Numbered from the stretch's first letter, positions 1-6,982 are shown. The stretch: DNA of 21,992 nt from an uncultured bacterium (GCA_900551245.1 URVC01000067.1:1-21992); one strand, 5' to 3'. Made by a program: numbers and translations. Notes: generated by a model not told the origin, from the letters alone.

Positions 1-84
1 GAAGATAATATAGCACAAGGAGCTATTAAAATCAATTTATTAGTTGATAAGCTCTATATCATTCCTTTACCACCTTGTCAATAG
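1..84 (+). CDS. 3' end of an unidentified protein (partial)
   Basis: Reading frame 1 is open from the left edge to a TAG at 82-84, giving 27 residues that end in IIPLPPCQ. The stretch is A+T-rich with ordinary codons, and no other frame offers a longer ORF, so it is plausibly the tail of a gene that starts outside the window. The fragment is too short to assign to a family, and a chance open frame in A+T-rich DNA cannot be excluded. Confidence 0.35.
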   Translation, partial: EDNIAQGAIKINLLVDKLYIIPLPPCQ

Positions 85-139
85 TAAAGTCGGCTCTCTA
101 ATAAACGTTTTCCTCTGATTGACGAAAAAGATTGCTCTA

Positions 140-172
140 TTGAACTTCAGGTCATCTGAAAAGGCTGTTCAA
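140..172. other. Nested hairpin in intergenic DNA
   Basis: TTGAAC (140-145) pairs with GTTCAA (167-172). Directly inside, TTCAG (146-150) pairs with CTGAA (156-160) around a five-base loop, with an unpaired AAGGCT on the 3' side. No T-run follows on either strand, so it is not a clear terminator. It lies between the partial ORF and the minus-strand terminator; apart from it I see nothing in 85-240. Confidence 0.3.
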
Positions 173-235
173 GCAACCGGATATTACTTGCCTGCCGAGA
201 ATTTTCGATTCCTCATTTCCGCAGTGCCTCGTCCA

Positions 236-276
236 CGAAAAACGACCTCCTGTGCCGGAGGCGGCAGGGAGGTCGT
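236..276 (-). terminator. Intrinsic terminator of the small charged-protein gene
   Basis: ACGACCTCC (242-250) pairs perfectly with GGAGGTCGT (268-276), and an upper stem TGCCG (253-257) pairs with CGGCA (262-266) around loop GAGG. On the minus strand the stem is followed by TTTTTCG, about 50 nt past the stop codon of the gene at 329-628. On the plus strand a TTTTTG run lies a few bases past the stem, so it may also stop plus-strand transcription. Confidence 0.7.
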
Positions 277-328
277 CATCTGTTTTTGTTACAGGAAACA
301 ATCGCAGGAGAGAGTCCTGCGTCTTCTT

Positions 329-628
329 TTATCTTCCGTCAATTTCCATATGCCGTTTGCTCATCTCCTCCCGGTATCGTTTGAACATGCGCCGGATGTC
401 GTCATCCGACATCCGGCTGATTCTGTAATCGGTCATCCATGCCGACTTTTTCAGGCGTCTCTCTTTCTCTTCAACGATCTTATCCTCCTGAAGAATCGTA
501 AGATGTTCTTCATAATGTTTTTTGTGGCGTTCATCCACCGCTTCGGCAATCTTTTTCCTGGTCTCCTCCATCTCACGGTTGATTGCAGAGCGATGATTCT
601 TTTTTCTGGTAAATTCTTTCTCTTTCAT
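329..628 (-). CDS. Small highly charged, probably coiled-coil protein (99 aa)
   Basis: I do not recognise this protein. It is about half Lys, Arg, Glu and Asp, has no membrane segment or signal peptide, and its middle (about residues 15-60, with runs such as EETRKKIAEAVDE) has the spacing of one long amphipathic helix or coiled coil. A cytoplasmic protein is likely. The ATG at 628-626 is chosen because GAAAGAGGAAT sits just upstream as a Shine-Dalgarno sequence. A promoter-like TTGACG/TAAATT pair lies further upstream and a clear terminator follows the gene, so it looks like a complete single-gene unit. Base composition is more A+T-rich than in the genes beyond 1.2 kb, compatible with accessory DNA. 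No function can be inferred. Confidence 0.7.
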   Translation of the reverse strand: MKEKEFTRKKNHRSAINREMEETRKKIAEAVDERHKKHYEEHLTILQEDKIVEEKERRLKKSAWMTDYRISRMSDDDIRRMFKRYREEMSKRHMEIDGR

Positions 629-642
629 GATATTCCTCTTTC

Positions 643-671
643 AATTTAGTTTTGTCTGGACAAGCCGTCAA
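643..671 (-). promoter_or_regulatory. Candidate promoter for the small charged-protein gene
   Basis: On the minus strand, TTGACG (671-666) and TAAATT (648-643) are separated by 17 bp. The predicted transcript would start very close to the Shine-Dalgarno sequence, which is tight, so confidence is moderate. A second TTGACG copy lies at 689-684 without a matching -10. Confidence 0.4.
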
Positions 672-984
672 CTACCTCCTTCCCGTCAACGGAGTTGGTT
701 GGTTGCGAAAACATAGGGGGGAAGAGGAATAGAATCCAAACCAGAGCAAAAAAATTCTTCGGCGATATTTGACAGGAATGCGTGTATTCTGAGAAAAACT
801 CAGCGATAAAATGGAAAAAGACCGATCGCTCTTATTGTTTCTTGAGCAAAACCGCGATAAGGAGGTTGCGATATGATAACACAGACAGCTTATCGATGAG
901 CCTTCTTCAAGACTGTATCAGGCATCCTCAAACGGCTTTCGCAAAATTTTCGCAAAATTGAGGAGGAAATCCTGCTTTTTTCAC

Positions 985-1025
985 ACAAAAAAAGAGATCG
1001 CGAATTTTACTTCACGACCTCTTTT
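985..1025 (-). terminator. Terminator of the tRNA-Arg transcript
   Basis: Bases 990-1004 pair with 1011-1025 in a 15-bp stem with loop GTAAAA (minus-strand sense), followed by a further T-run. Two of the pairs are G-U in the minus-strand RNA but A-C mismatches in the plus-strand RNA, so the structure favours transcription from the minus strand. It lies 12 nt past the CCA end of the tRNA. Confidence 0.75.
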
Positions 1026-1036
1026 GAGCTCAAGAA

Positions 1037-1113
1037 TGGTACACCCGACGAGATTCGAACTCATGACCTTCTACTCCGGAGGCAGACGCTCTATCCAGCT
1101 GAGCTACGGGTGC
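1037..1113 (-). tRNA. tRNA-Arg (anticodon CCG)
   Basis: This is a complete 77-nt cloverleaf on the minus strand. The acceptor GCACCCG pairs with CGGGTGT, the D stem is GCTC/GAGC, and the anticodon stem TCTGC/GTAGA encloses loop CTCCGGA with anticodon CCG, which reads the Arg codon CGG. The T stem ATGAG/CTCGT encloses TTCGAAT. The discriminator base is A and CCA is encoded. The first acceptor pair is a G-U wobble rather than the usual G-C. The gene stands alone, with a TATAAT box just upstream and its own terminator. Confidence 0.97.
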
Positions 1114-1123
1114 CCATGTCATT

Positions 1124-1129
1124 ATTATA
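1124..1129 (-). promoter_or_regulatory. -10 box of the tRNA-Arg promoter
   Basis: A perfect TATAAT on the minus strand (1129-1124) lies 10 nt upstream of the mature tRNA 5' end. No good -35 hexamer is visible at a 16-18 bp spacing, so only the -10 element is called. Confidence 0.5.
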
Positions 1130-1221
1130 TACAATACTCGCTTTTTTCGATTTTTAAAGTCGCGGTTGACAGGAATCCTGCTTTTTTTTTCAATTTTCTG
1201 CGTTTTTCTCTGTATTGCATC

Positions 1222-1261
1222 AAAAAAAACGCCGGCAGGAGAGCCACCCCGCCGGCGTTTT
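1222..1261 (-). terminator. Intrinsic terminator of the permease/AMMECR1/lipoprotein unit
   Basis: AAAACGCCGGC (1226-1236) pairs with GCCGGCGTTTT (1251-1261) over 11 bp with a 14-nt loop. On the minus strand the stem is followed by an eight-base T-run. It starts 14 nt past the stop of the lipoprotein gene. Confidence 0.9.
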
Positions 1262-1274
1262 CCTGCCGGTGATC

Positions 1275-1784
1275 TTATTTGACCCGGGCCGGCTTCGTCG
1301 CCGGATCAACAAAAATCAGCTGTTCTCCCTGGCCGAGCACATAGGGAACCAGCTTTTTCACCGAAGTCAGCGTGGCCGGGAAGCCCGCAACTTCACATTT
1401 GACCTGCTTGAATACAAAGTAATCGGTCGTCGTCAGCTTGTAACGCGTCCCGAGCAGCGTATCCGCCCCGTTCTTCTGGCAGGCGTCGTACACCGCCGCA
1501 CTCTTGGCGTAATTGGCCGGCGACGGGAAGAAACTGAAGGCGGAGAGATCCGAATTGTCCGCAAAACCATCCGACCCCCAGGCGAAAATCCCGAACAGCA
1601 CGTTGACGTTTCCTTCCCCCGAAACACGCTGGTCCTTGTGAGTGTAATACTCCTGGTACCCCGTCGAAATCGTCTCCGGCAGCGCCTGGCTCTCCGCGCC
1701 GTCGCTGGTGTTGATCGAGGTGCAGCCGGCAGCGAAGAAAACTGCAGCCGCCGTCCCCATGACAACTCCGAGCCATCTCTTCAT
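1275..1784 (-). CDS. Small lipoprotein, TRL-like in layout (169 aa)
   Basis: The N-terminus has a short basic start (MKRW), a hydrophobic stretch and the lipobox FAAGC with Cys21, so export and lipid anchoring are predicted. The mature part has the pattern VLFGIFAWGSDGFA (about residues 61-74), then AAVYDACQKNGADTLLGTRY (about 94-113) and KCEVAGFPA near the end. This arrangement, a Gly/Trp-rich strand, an A-x-x-D-A-C helix and a final V-x-G-x-P-A strand, resembles TRL-like lipoproteins of unknown function, but I hold that assignment loosely. ATG 1784 is chosen over upstream in-frame codons because AAGGAGAAACATC precedes it and it begins the signal peptide; the upstream extension would run into the AMMECR1 gene. 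It is the last gene before a strong terminator. Confidence 0.8.
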   Translation of the reverse strand: MKRWLGVVMGTAAAVFFAAGCTSINTSDGAESQALPETISTGYQEYYTHKDQRVSGEGNVNVLFGIFAWGSDGFADNSDLSAFSFFPSPANYAKSAAVYDACQKNGADTLLGTRYKLTTTDYFVFKQVKCEVAGFPATLTSVKKLVPYVLGQGEQLIFVDPATKPARVK

Positions 1785-1822
1785 GATGTTTCTCCTTCTC
1801 TTGGTTTTTGTTCCGGTTGCAG

Positions 1823-1845
1823 CGACCTCTCCCCTTGAGAGGCGC
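1823..1845 (-). other. Intercistronic hairpin before the lipoprotein gene
   Basis: CCTCTC (1826-1831) pairs with GAGAGG (1837-1842) around a five-base loop, and GCG/CGC extend the stem past one bulge. There is no T-run, so it is more likely an RNA-stabilising or processing structure between the AMMECR1 and lipoprotein genes than a full terminator. This is an inference from structure alone. Confidence 0.3.
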
Positions 1846-1887
1846 ATTCCATATTTTTCAACTTCAGCGGCCGTCCGGTTCCCCGGC

Positions 1888-2445
1888 TCAATCTTCTTCT
1901 TCCCCGAAAACTTCCGCCTGAAAGGTGAAGAGCTCCGCCTGCGGCCACTGCCAGGCGTTTTCCGGCAAGCCCGCTTTCCGGGAGAGGTAACGCAAGGTCG
2001 TCTCCCGGTCCCAGTGCTGTTCCGGCGCCACCTGCGGCAGAAAGACGGCGCCCCGCCCCGCCGCGCGCAGAATGATGCCGTCCTCCCCGACGCGGAACTC
2101 CTCCGGCGAAGCAATGGCCGTCGCCGGCGTCAGAATGGAAAGTTCAATGGTGGTGCCGGGCAGCTCCTCCAACTCCAGCGGCGGAAAGCGCGGATCGCTT
2201 TGCGAGGCGTTGATCGCGTTGCGGATCAGATTCTCCCCCAGCGGTTCGAACGCTTCGATGTTCCCGATGCAGCCCCGCAGGTCGCCTCCCTCCTTGAGGG
2301 TGACGAAGCAGGCGCCGGGTTCCGCAAGACGGGGCAGGGGCGGCGGGGAGGGCAATTCTGCTCCGACAAGGTCGCTTTCGATCACTTCCCGGACAAAACG
2401 GAGCAGTTGTCCGCGTTCCTCCCGGGTGAAGCTGCTTTTCGCCAT
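1888..2445 (-). CDS. amrA: AMMECR1 domain protein (185 aa)
   Basis: The protein is essentially one AMMECR1 domain. The family signature LRGCIG is at residues 56-61, preceded by ACFVTLKEGGD and followed by GENLIRNAINASQSDPRFPPLELEEL in pieces typical of the family. The family is also called AmmeMemoRadiSam protein A. In other genomes it often accompanies a Memo-like protein and a radical SAM protein; neither is in this window. Its biochemical function is not established. No signal peptide or membrane segment is seen, so it is cytoplasmic. The start is fixed by AGGAGGGGAAT directly before the ATG. It lies 77 nt after the permease gene and 103 nt before the lipoprotein gene on the same strand, so co-transcription is likely. 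Confidence 0.9.
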   Translation of the reverse strand: MAKSSFTREERGQLLRFVREVIESDLVGAELPSPPPLPRLAEPGACFVTLKEGGDLRGCIGNIEAFEPLGENLIRNAINASQSDPRFPPLELEELPGTTIELSILTPATAIASPEEFRVGEDGIILRAAGRGAVFLPQVAPEQHWDRETTLRYLSRKAGLPENAWQWPQAELFTFQAEVFGEEED

Positions 2446-2522
2446 ATTCCCCTCCTGTTTTTACCGGATTTTTTGACTGCGGCTCTGGGAACGGTTCCGG
2501 CTCGGCCGCCCGTTCGGGAGCG

Positions 2523-3845
2523 TCAGTTCCGGTCGTAATAGATGCGTGCCGCGCCGCAGAGAATGAAGCCGATTGTCGGTGCAAGTCCGGCGAACATCGG
2601 GTTGAGGATTCCCCCTTTGCCCAGAACCAGAAACACCTGCGCCACGACAATGTAAACCACGATGAGCGCCACCGCGGTGATAATCGCCATCAGACTGCCG
2701 GTCCGCTCGTTCTTGGTCGCCAGCGGAATGCCGAGGAACACCGCGAGGAAGCAGGCCCACGGGAAGGCCAGACGGTAGTAGAATACGGTCATGTAAATCG
2801 ACTTGACCCGTTCCGCCAGGTTCGGATTGCGGTGCACGTAGTCCCAGATCACCAGCGTGGGCAATTCATCCTTTTCCTTGATCGCGTTGATGATGTCGGT
2901 CGGCGTCTCCGGAATCTCTTCGGCGCTGAATCGAATCGCCTGATAGTTCCGGGGATCGTGCATCGTCGAGGTGCCGCGGCTTGCGGCATACTCGGTTTCG
3001 TCGTTCTTGTCGTAGCTCAGAAAGTTGCCGTTCTCAAAAGTCCAGACGCCGCTTTCGGGATCAAAGGTGACCCGGTTGGCGAAGAAGTCCACCTTGCGCC
3101 CCTTGAGTTCCGACGTGATCTCCCGGACTCTCGCTTCGCGCGAAAGCCCCAGCAGATGGGCCGCTTTGAAGCGGAAAATGTGCTCGATCATCGCTTTCTG
3201 TTCCGGTTCCGGCAGGTCGAGGATGATGCTCCGGATCATTCCGTCAGTCCAGAAGGTTTTGACGGTGACGTTTTCCTGCGCGCTCCCGGCGGTGAAGGTT
3301 TTGAAGAGCCAGTGGCGCTGCTGGTCCGAACTGCGGAAGGCGAGCAGGTTCTGCACGCTCTTGCGGCGGTCCACCACCGCGTCGTGAACCCGTTCCGCCT
3401 GGCGTTCGGTGTAGGGCACCAGCGCTTCGTTGAAGTAGATGTTCACGCCGGTGACGACCAGCCCCACCGCGAAGATCGCTCCGCCGCAGCGGAAGAGCGA
3501 GACGCCCGAGGCCCGCATGGCGGTGACCTCCATGTTCTTGCCGAAGGTCGCCATGGTCCACATGCAACCGAGCAGCATGGTGATCGGCAGGATGAACCGG
3601 ACGTTCCCGGGCAGTTTGTACGCCAGATACAGCAGGATGCTTCTCCACGGCGCATCCGCCTCGAAGAAATCGGAGATATCGCGGTAGACGTCGCTCAGAA
3701 TGAACAGAATGATGAAAACCAGCAACAGCACGCTGTACTTGATGAGGAATTCGCGCAGAATGTAGCCATCCAGCTTCGGCAGCGGAAACCAGCGCCGCGG
3801 AAGCAGGGTCAGATCTTCGTATTGCAGATGTTCTTTTTTATCCAT
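2523..3845 (-). CDS. LptF/LptG family permease (440 aa)
   Basis: This is an inner-membrane subunit of the LPS transport complex, which with the LptB ATPase extracts LPS and passes it to the periplasmic bridge. Hydrophobic segments lie at about residues 36-54, 75-98 and 116-138, then a large soluble (periplasmic) domain, then three segments at about 359-377, 384-408 and 417-434. The family signature before the third segment is present as EVTAMRASGVSLFR followed by VNIYFNEALVPY. At 440 aa it is longer than the usual 350-400. F and G subunits cannot be separated with confidence from one copy. ATG 3845 matches the usual N-terminus, but no Shine-Dalgarno sequence precedes it and a TATATT box ends only 7 nt upstream, so the mRNA may be leaderless. 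The AMMECR1 and lipoprotein genes follow. Confidence 0.9.
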   Translation of the reverse strand: MDKKEHLQYEDLTLLPRRWFPLPKLDGYILREFLIKYSVLLLVFIILFILSDVYRDISDFFEADAPWRSILLYLAYKLPGNVRFILPITMLLGCMWTMATFGKNMEVTAMRASGVSLFRCGGAIFAVGLVVTGVNIYFNEALVPYTERQAERVHDAVVDRRKSVQNLLAFRSSDQQRHWLFKTFTAGSAQENVTVKTFWTDGMIRSIILDLPEPEQKAMIEHIFRFKAAHLLGLSREARVREITSELKGRKVDFFANRVTFDPESGVWTFENGNFLSYDKNDETEYAASRGTSTMHDPRNYQAIRFSAEEIPETPTDIINAIKEKDELPTLVIWDYVHRNPNLAERVKSIYMTVFYYRLAFPWACFLAVFLGIPLATKNERTGSLMAIITAVALIVVYIVVAQVFLVLGKGGILNPMFAGLAPTIGFILCGAARIYYDRN

Positions 3846-3852
3846 GGGCACT

Positions 3853-3858
3853 AATATA
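3853..3858 (-). promoter_or_regulatory. Possible -10 box of the LptF/G permease gene
   Basis: TATATT on the minus strand (3858-3853) lies immediately upstream of the start codon. The -35 position at 17 bp is TTTTTT, which is weak. If used, transcription would begin at or next to the ATG. Confidence 0.35.
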
Positions 3859-3973
3859 CACCGCACATCCCGACAAAAAAAGTTCCCGGCGCATTTTTCT
3901 CGCAAAAAAGTGGGAATCGGCCCTCCGGAGCCCGCCGCAGGGAAGAAAAAGCGGAAAATCTTCGCTCCAACGG

Positions 3974-4002
3974 TTGACAAATTCCGGTTTCGGCTTCATA
4001 CT
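3974..4002 (+). promoter_or_regulatory. Sigma70-type promoter of the GH78-like gene
   Basis: A consensus -35 TTGACA (3974-3979), a 17-bp spacer and -10 CATACT (3997-4002) precede the GH78-like gene. Transcription would start near 4009, leaving a leader of about 70 nt. This is the best -35 in the window. Confidence 0.7.
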
Positions 4003-4079
4003 AACAGGGGGAAGTGGTCCGAAAACATTCAAATCCGGGTGGGGATGCGCCGCCGGTAAGGAATACGGGAGGTGGAGCC

Positions 4080-6878
4080 ATGGCGAATGTGAAGCTGCCG
4101 AATCGAATCTATGGGAAATGGATCTGGAAGAAATCCCTGCTCAACCAGCCCGACAGCTTTCTTCTGATGCGCCGGGAGTTCGTCTGCCCGAGCGTCGGGA
4201 TGGAGACCAATCTCTGGATCAGCGCGAACAGCGCCTATCAGCTCTTCATCAACGGCCGTCTGGTCGGGTTCGGCCCGCGCGCCCATCAGTCCTGCGGCAC
4301 CAGCTACATCGATCAGCATGAGCTGACCTTCTATCTGGAGGCGGGCATCAACGTGCTCGCCGTGCAGGTCTACTACAATTCGGAGAGCACCGCGCCGAAC
4401 CGCCGCACCCCCGGGCTCTGGTGCCAGATGGAATCCTCCCGCCAGGAGATTCTCTGCTCCGACGAGTCGTGGCACATCCTCGAAGGGGAGTGTTTCTGCG
4501 GCCCGCGGGCGCGCATCAGTTCGGAACAGGGGCTGACCCAGTTCTTTCACTCGGTGAAATGTCCGCGCAAATGGACCCATCAGATGTTCATGCCGGACTC
4601 CTCGTGGAGCCACCCGGACCACATCGTGCCGGTCGGGGAGTTCGGCTCCCGGCTGGAACTGCATCCGCTCGCGCCGGCGGCGATCGCCGACGAGCATCCG
4701 CCTTTCGACCCGGTGGAACACGGCCGCATCGTCGCGCCGCCCAACTGGACGCAGGTGCGGTTCCGTGACTGTTCCGGCCGGTGGCCGGAGACCTACGCCG
4801 CCGGGTGCTACCTCTTCAGCGAGGAGGAGCAGTCGATGCCGGTGAAGGTGTTCACCGACGACCCGTTCAAGTTTTTCTGCAACAACAACCTGGTCTGCTC
4901 CGGAACGCACCGCGACGGTTGCGAGGGCGATCAGCTTCTGCTCCGCCCCGGCTGGAACCGGCTGGTGCTGTTCCAGGAGCCGGGACGAAATTCGATGGGA
5001 TTTCTGCTGATCTTTCCGGGAGAGCTGGACGACGACGAAATCCGCATCTATCAGGATATGGTCGAGAATGCACCCGCCGCCTGGAACATGGCCGGACCGC
5101 TCAAGATGACGCTGGAGGAGGCGACGCCGTCGATCCACTTCGAACGGCTGCCGGTCCAGAGCTATTTCCCGACCATGGGCGAACTGACCGACCCGGCGGA
5201 CATCCTCGCGAACTGCGTCATGCAGCCGGAGGACACCACTTCGCTCCACCGGCCGCTTCAGACCGGGGAATATCTCATCTACCGGCTCGACATCGTCCGC
5301 TACGGTTTTGTGAGGATCTATTTCGAGGCGTTCGAGGATGACATCATCGACATCACGCTGGGACTGCGCCGCACCGAGTCCGGCGGCGTTTCGGCCGGGG
5401 ATGGCATCCGCGGCACCGGGACGCTGATTCACCGGGGAGGCAAGACCACCTATCTCACCTTCATCCCGGCCGACTGTCTCTATGTGATGATATCCATCCG
5501 CCGCGCCGCGCAGCGGGTGTCGGTCGAGAGCATCTGCTTCGAGGAGCTGGTCCGTCACGAACGGCACGAGAGTCTCTTCCGCTGTTCGGATGAGCTGCTC
5601 AACCGCTTCTGGGAGACCGGGCGGCAGACGCTCCGCCGTTCCGCCGCGTTCGTCCCGCTGTCGGAATCGCGGGCCGATTATGACTGCTACATGCTCGACG
5701 CCTATATTGACGCGGCCAACATGGCGATCGCCTTCGGGGATTTCGACTACATGGCCGCCCGGCTCCGGCAGTTCTCCGACGCCCAGCTGGAAAACGGTGA
5801 AATTCCGGCGTTGACCTACGGTGTCCGCCACGCGTCGCAGATTCATCATCTGTTCTTCTACCCGGTGTGGATGTATTACAACTACCGGTTCAGCGCGAAT
5901 CTGGTCGAGCTGGAACGGGCGGTGCCCAATCTCGACCTCCTGCGGGAGTATTTCGAGGCGCTGCTGGAGGAGTCGAGCGGTCTGCTCGTCGACGTGGAGA
6001 GCCGCTTCGCGTTGCAGAGCCGCCTCTCCTACGGGGAGTTCGAGGAGGGGGAGACGCCGACCTATCTCAACGCGCTCTTCTGCCGGTTCCTGCTTTCGGC
6101 CGCCGAGATCTACCGGGTGGTCAATCAGCCGCTGGTGGCGGCGCGCTGCGTCAAGCTCGCGCAGAAGGTCGCCGACGCGCTGCGGGAACGGAATTTCGAC
6201 CCGGAGAAGAAGCTCTTCGCCCGCTGGAACCTCGACAGTCCGCGAAAGCCGGATGACAACCTCTTCGCCAACTTCTGCGCGGTGTTCGGCGGCGTGCTGC
6301 CGCTGGAGGCGTTTGAACACTTCTTCTTCTCCTTCTTCAATTTCGACCCGCCGTTCGACCGCAGTCCGGAGTCGCGACACCCCTATTTCCACTTTCTCTT
6401 CCTGGAGATGATGTTCGCGCTCGGGCAGCGGGACTGGGCGTTCCGCTACTTCCGCGACTACTGGGAGCGGCGGCTCTGCGGCGACTCCGGCGCGTGGCGC
6501 ATTTCGCTCGACAGCCCCGACCCGGCGCCGACCAAGTTCTCCGACGGCAGTTGCGTGTCGCCCAACATCTTCCTGCTCCGGGAGGTGGTGGGAATCCGCA
6601 TCGCCGAGGCGGGGCACACGGTCATCTACTTCTCGCCGGCTCTGAATCAGGTGGACTGGGCGGAGGCGATTGTCCCGATGGCGCGCGGCAGGCTGAAGGT
6701 CAAGTGGGAGAAGCTGACCGACGGTTCGCTCGACGTGACGCTCGATGCGAACATCCCGGTGAAGATCCTGCCGGAGATGACGCACAGCCAGTTGCGGAAC
6801 ACCACCTTCCGCCTCGGCGAAAAGGTGACGCTGCTCGATCCTCCCGCCGAACTGGTGGACGAGGAGGAGGGCGAGTAG
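4080..6878 (+). CDS. GH78-like (alpha-L-rhamnosidase-related) protein with altered catalytic motif (932 aa)
   Basis: The architecture is that of large alpha-L-rhamnosidase-type proteins: N-terminal beta domains (to about residue 490, including YQLFINGRLVGFGPR typical of the lectin-like domain), an (alpha/alpha)6 barrel (about 498-835) and a C-terminal beta domain (about 840-932, with RGRLKVKWEKL). The barrel opens with FRCSDELLNRFWETGRQTLR, as in GH78. Canonical GH78 enzymes carry DCPxRDExxxWxGD next; here the segment around residues 527-540 reads LSESRADYDCYMLD, so the usual acidic residues are replaced or shifted. It may be an enzyme of different specificity or a non-catalytic relative. No signal peptide is present, so it is cytoplasmic. 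ATG 4080 is chosen over in-frame GTG 4014 because GGGAGGTGGAGCC precedes it. It is a single-gene unit with its own promoter and terminator. Confidence 0.85.
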   Translation: MANVKLPNRIYGKWIWKKSLLNQPDSFLLMRREFVCPSVGMETNLWISANSAYQLFINGRLVGFGPRAHQSCGTSYIDQHELTFYLEAGINVLAVQVYYNSESTAPNRRTPGLWCQMESSRQEILCSDESWHILEGECFCGPRARISSEQGLTQFFHSVKCPRKWTHQMFMPDSSWSHPDHIVPVGEFGSRLELHPLAPAAIADEHPPFDPVEHGRIVAPPNWTQVRFRDCSGRWPETYAAGCYLFSEEEQSMPVKVFTDDPFKFFCNNNLVCSGTHRDGCEGDQLLLRPGWNRLVLFQEPGRNSMGFLLIFPGELDDDEIRIYQDMVENAPAAWNMAGPLKMTLEEATPSIHFERLPVQSYFPTMGELTDPADILANCVMQPEDTTSLHRPLQTGEYLIYRLDIVRYGFVRIYFEAFEDDIIDITLGLRRTESGGVSAGDGIRGTGTLIHRGGKTTYLTFIPADCLYVMISIRRAAQRVSVESICFEELVRHERHESLFRCSDELLNRFWETGRQTLRRSAAFVPLSESRADYDCYMLDAYIDAANMAIAFGDFDYMAARLRQFSDAQLENGEIPALTYGVRHASQIHHLFFYPVWMYYNYRFSANLVELERAVPNLDLLREYFEALLEESSGLLVDVESRFALQSRLSYGEFEEGETPTYLNALFCRFLLSAAEIYRVVNQPLVAARCVKLAQKVADALRERNFDPEKKLFARWNLDSPRKPDDNLFANFCAVFGGVLPLEAFEHFFFSFFNFDPPFDRSPESRHPYFHFLFLEMMFALGQRDWAFRYFRDYWERRLCGDSGAWRISLDSPDPAPTKFSDGSCVSPNIFLLREVVGIRIAEAGHTVIYFSPALNQVDWAEAIVPMARGRLKVKWEKLTDGSLDVTLDANIPVKILPEMTHSQLRNTTFRLGEKVTLLDPPAELVDEEEGE

Positions 6879-6906
6879 GATCACGCCTCCCCCCGCAGGG
6901 ACTTCG

Positions 6907-6941
6907 GCCGGCGTTCCGGGATTCCGGAATACCGGCTTTTT
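6907..6941 (+). terminator. Intrinsic terminator of the GH78-like gene
   Basis: GCCGG (6907-6911) pairs with CCGGC (6932-6936). Inside it TTCCGG (6914-6919) pairs with CCGGAA (6924-6929) around loop GATT. TTTTT (6937-6941) follows. It lies 29 nt past the stop codon. Confidence 0.8.
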
Positions 6942-6982
6942 CAGCGCCCGGAAGCGGGGGAGGAAATTTTTTGAATCCGCTG

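Larger units (their letters stand above)
629..1036. other. Gene-poor region with split repeats and a possible short ORF
   Basis: About 400 bases without a convincing gene. A plus-strand ORF of 21 codons runs from ATG 811 to TGA 874-876 and encodes MEKDRSLLLFLEQNRDKEVA plus a final I. It looks like the start of a helix-turn-helix-type protein but breaks off at once. AAGGAGG (859-865) followed by ATG 873 gives only 8 codons. This could be a gene remnant or chance. A small hairpin CTGAG-A5-CTCAG lies at 789-803. Parts of a 22-bp sequence found intact at 1166-1187 recur here at 769-779 and 968-981. Confidence 0.4.

Noticed and set aside
4014..4079. Upstream GTG start adding 22 residues to the GH78-like protein
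   Set aside because: It lies within a few bases of the predicted transcription start and lacks a ribosome site, while GGGAGGTG precedes ATG 4080.
4040..4140. Full cobalamin riboswitch upstream of the GH78-like gene
   Set aside because: Only the hairpin plus GGUAAGG portion resembles it. The B12 box would have to lie in the coding sequence, where the only similar string (AGCCCGACAGC) encodes ordinary residues.
4029..6884. 951-codon open frame on the minus strand, antisense to the GH78-like gene
   Set aside because: It is a mirror of G+C-rich codon use: the translation is rich in Arg, Val, His and Glu without domain motifs, it has no ribosome site, and the plus strand has clear family motifs, promoter and terminator.
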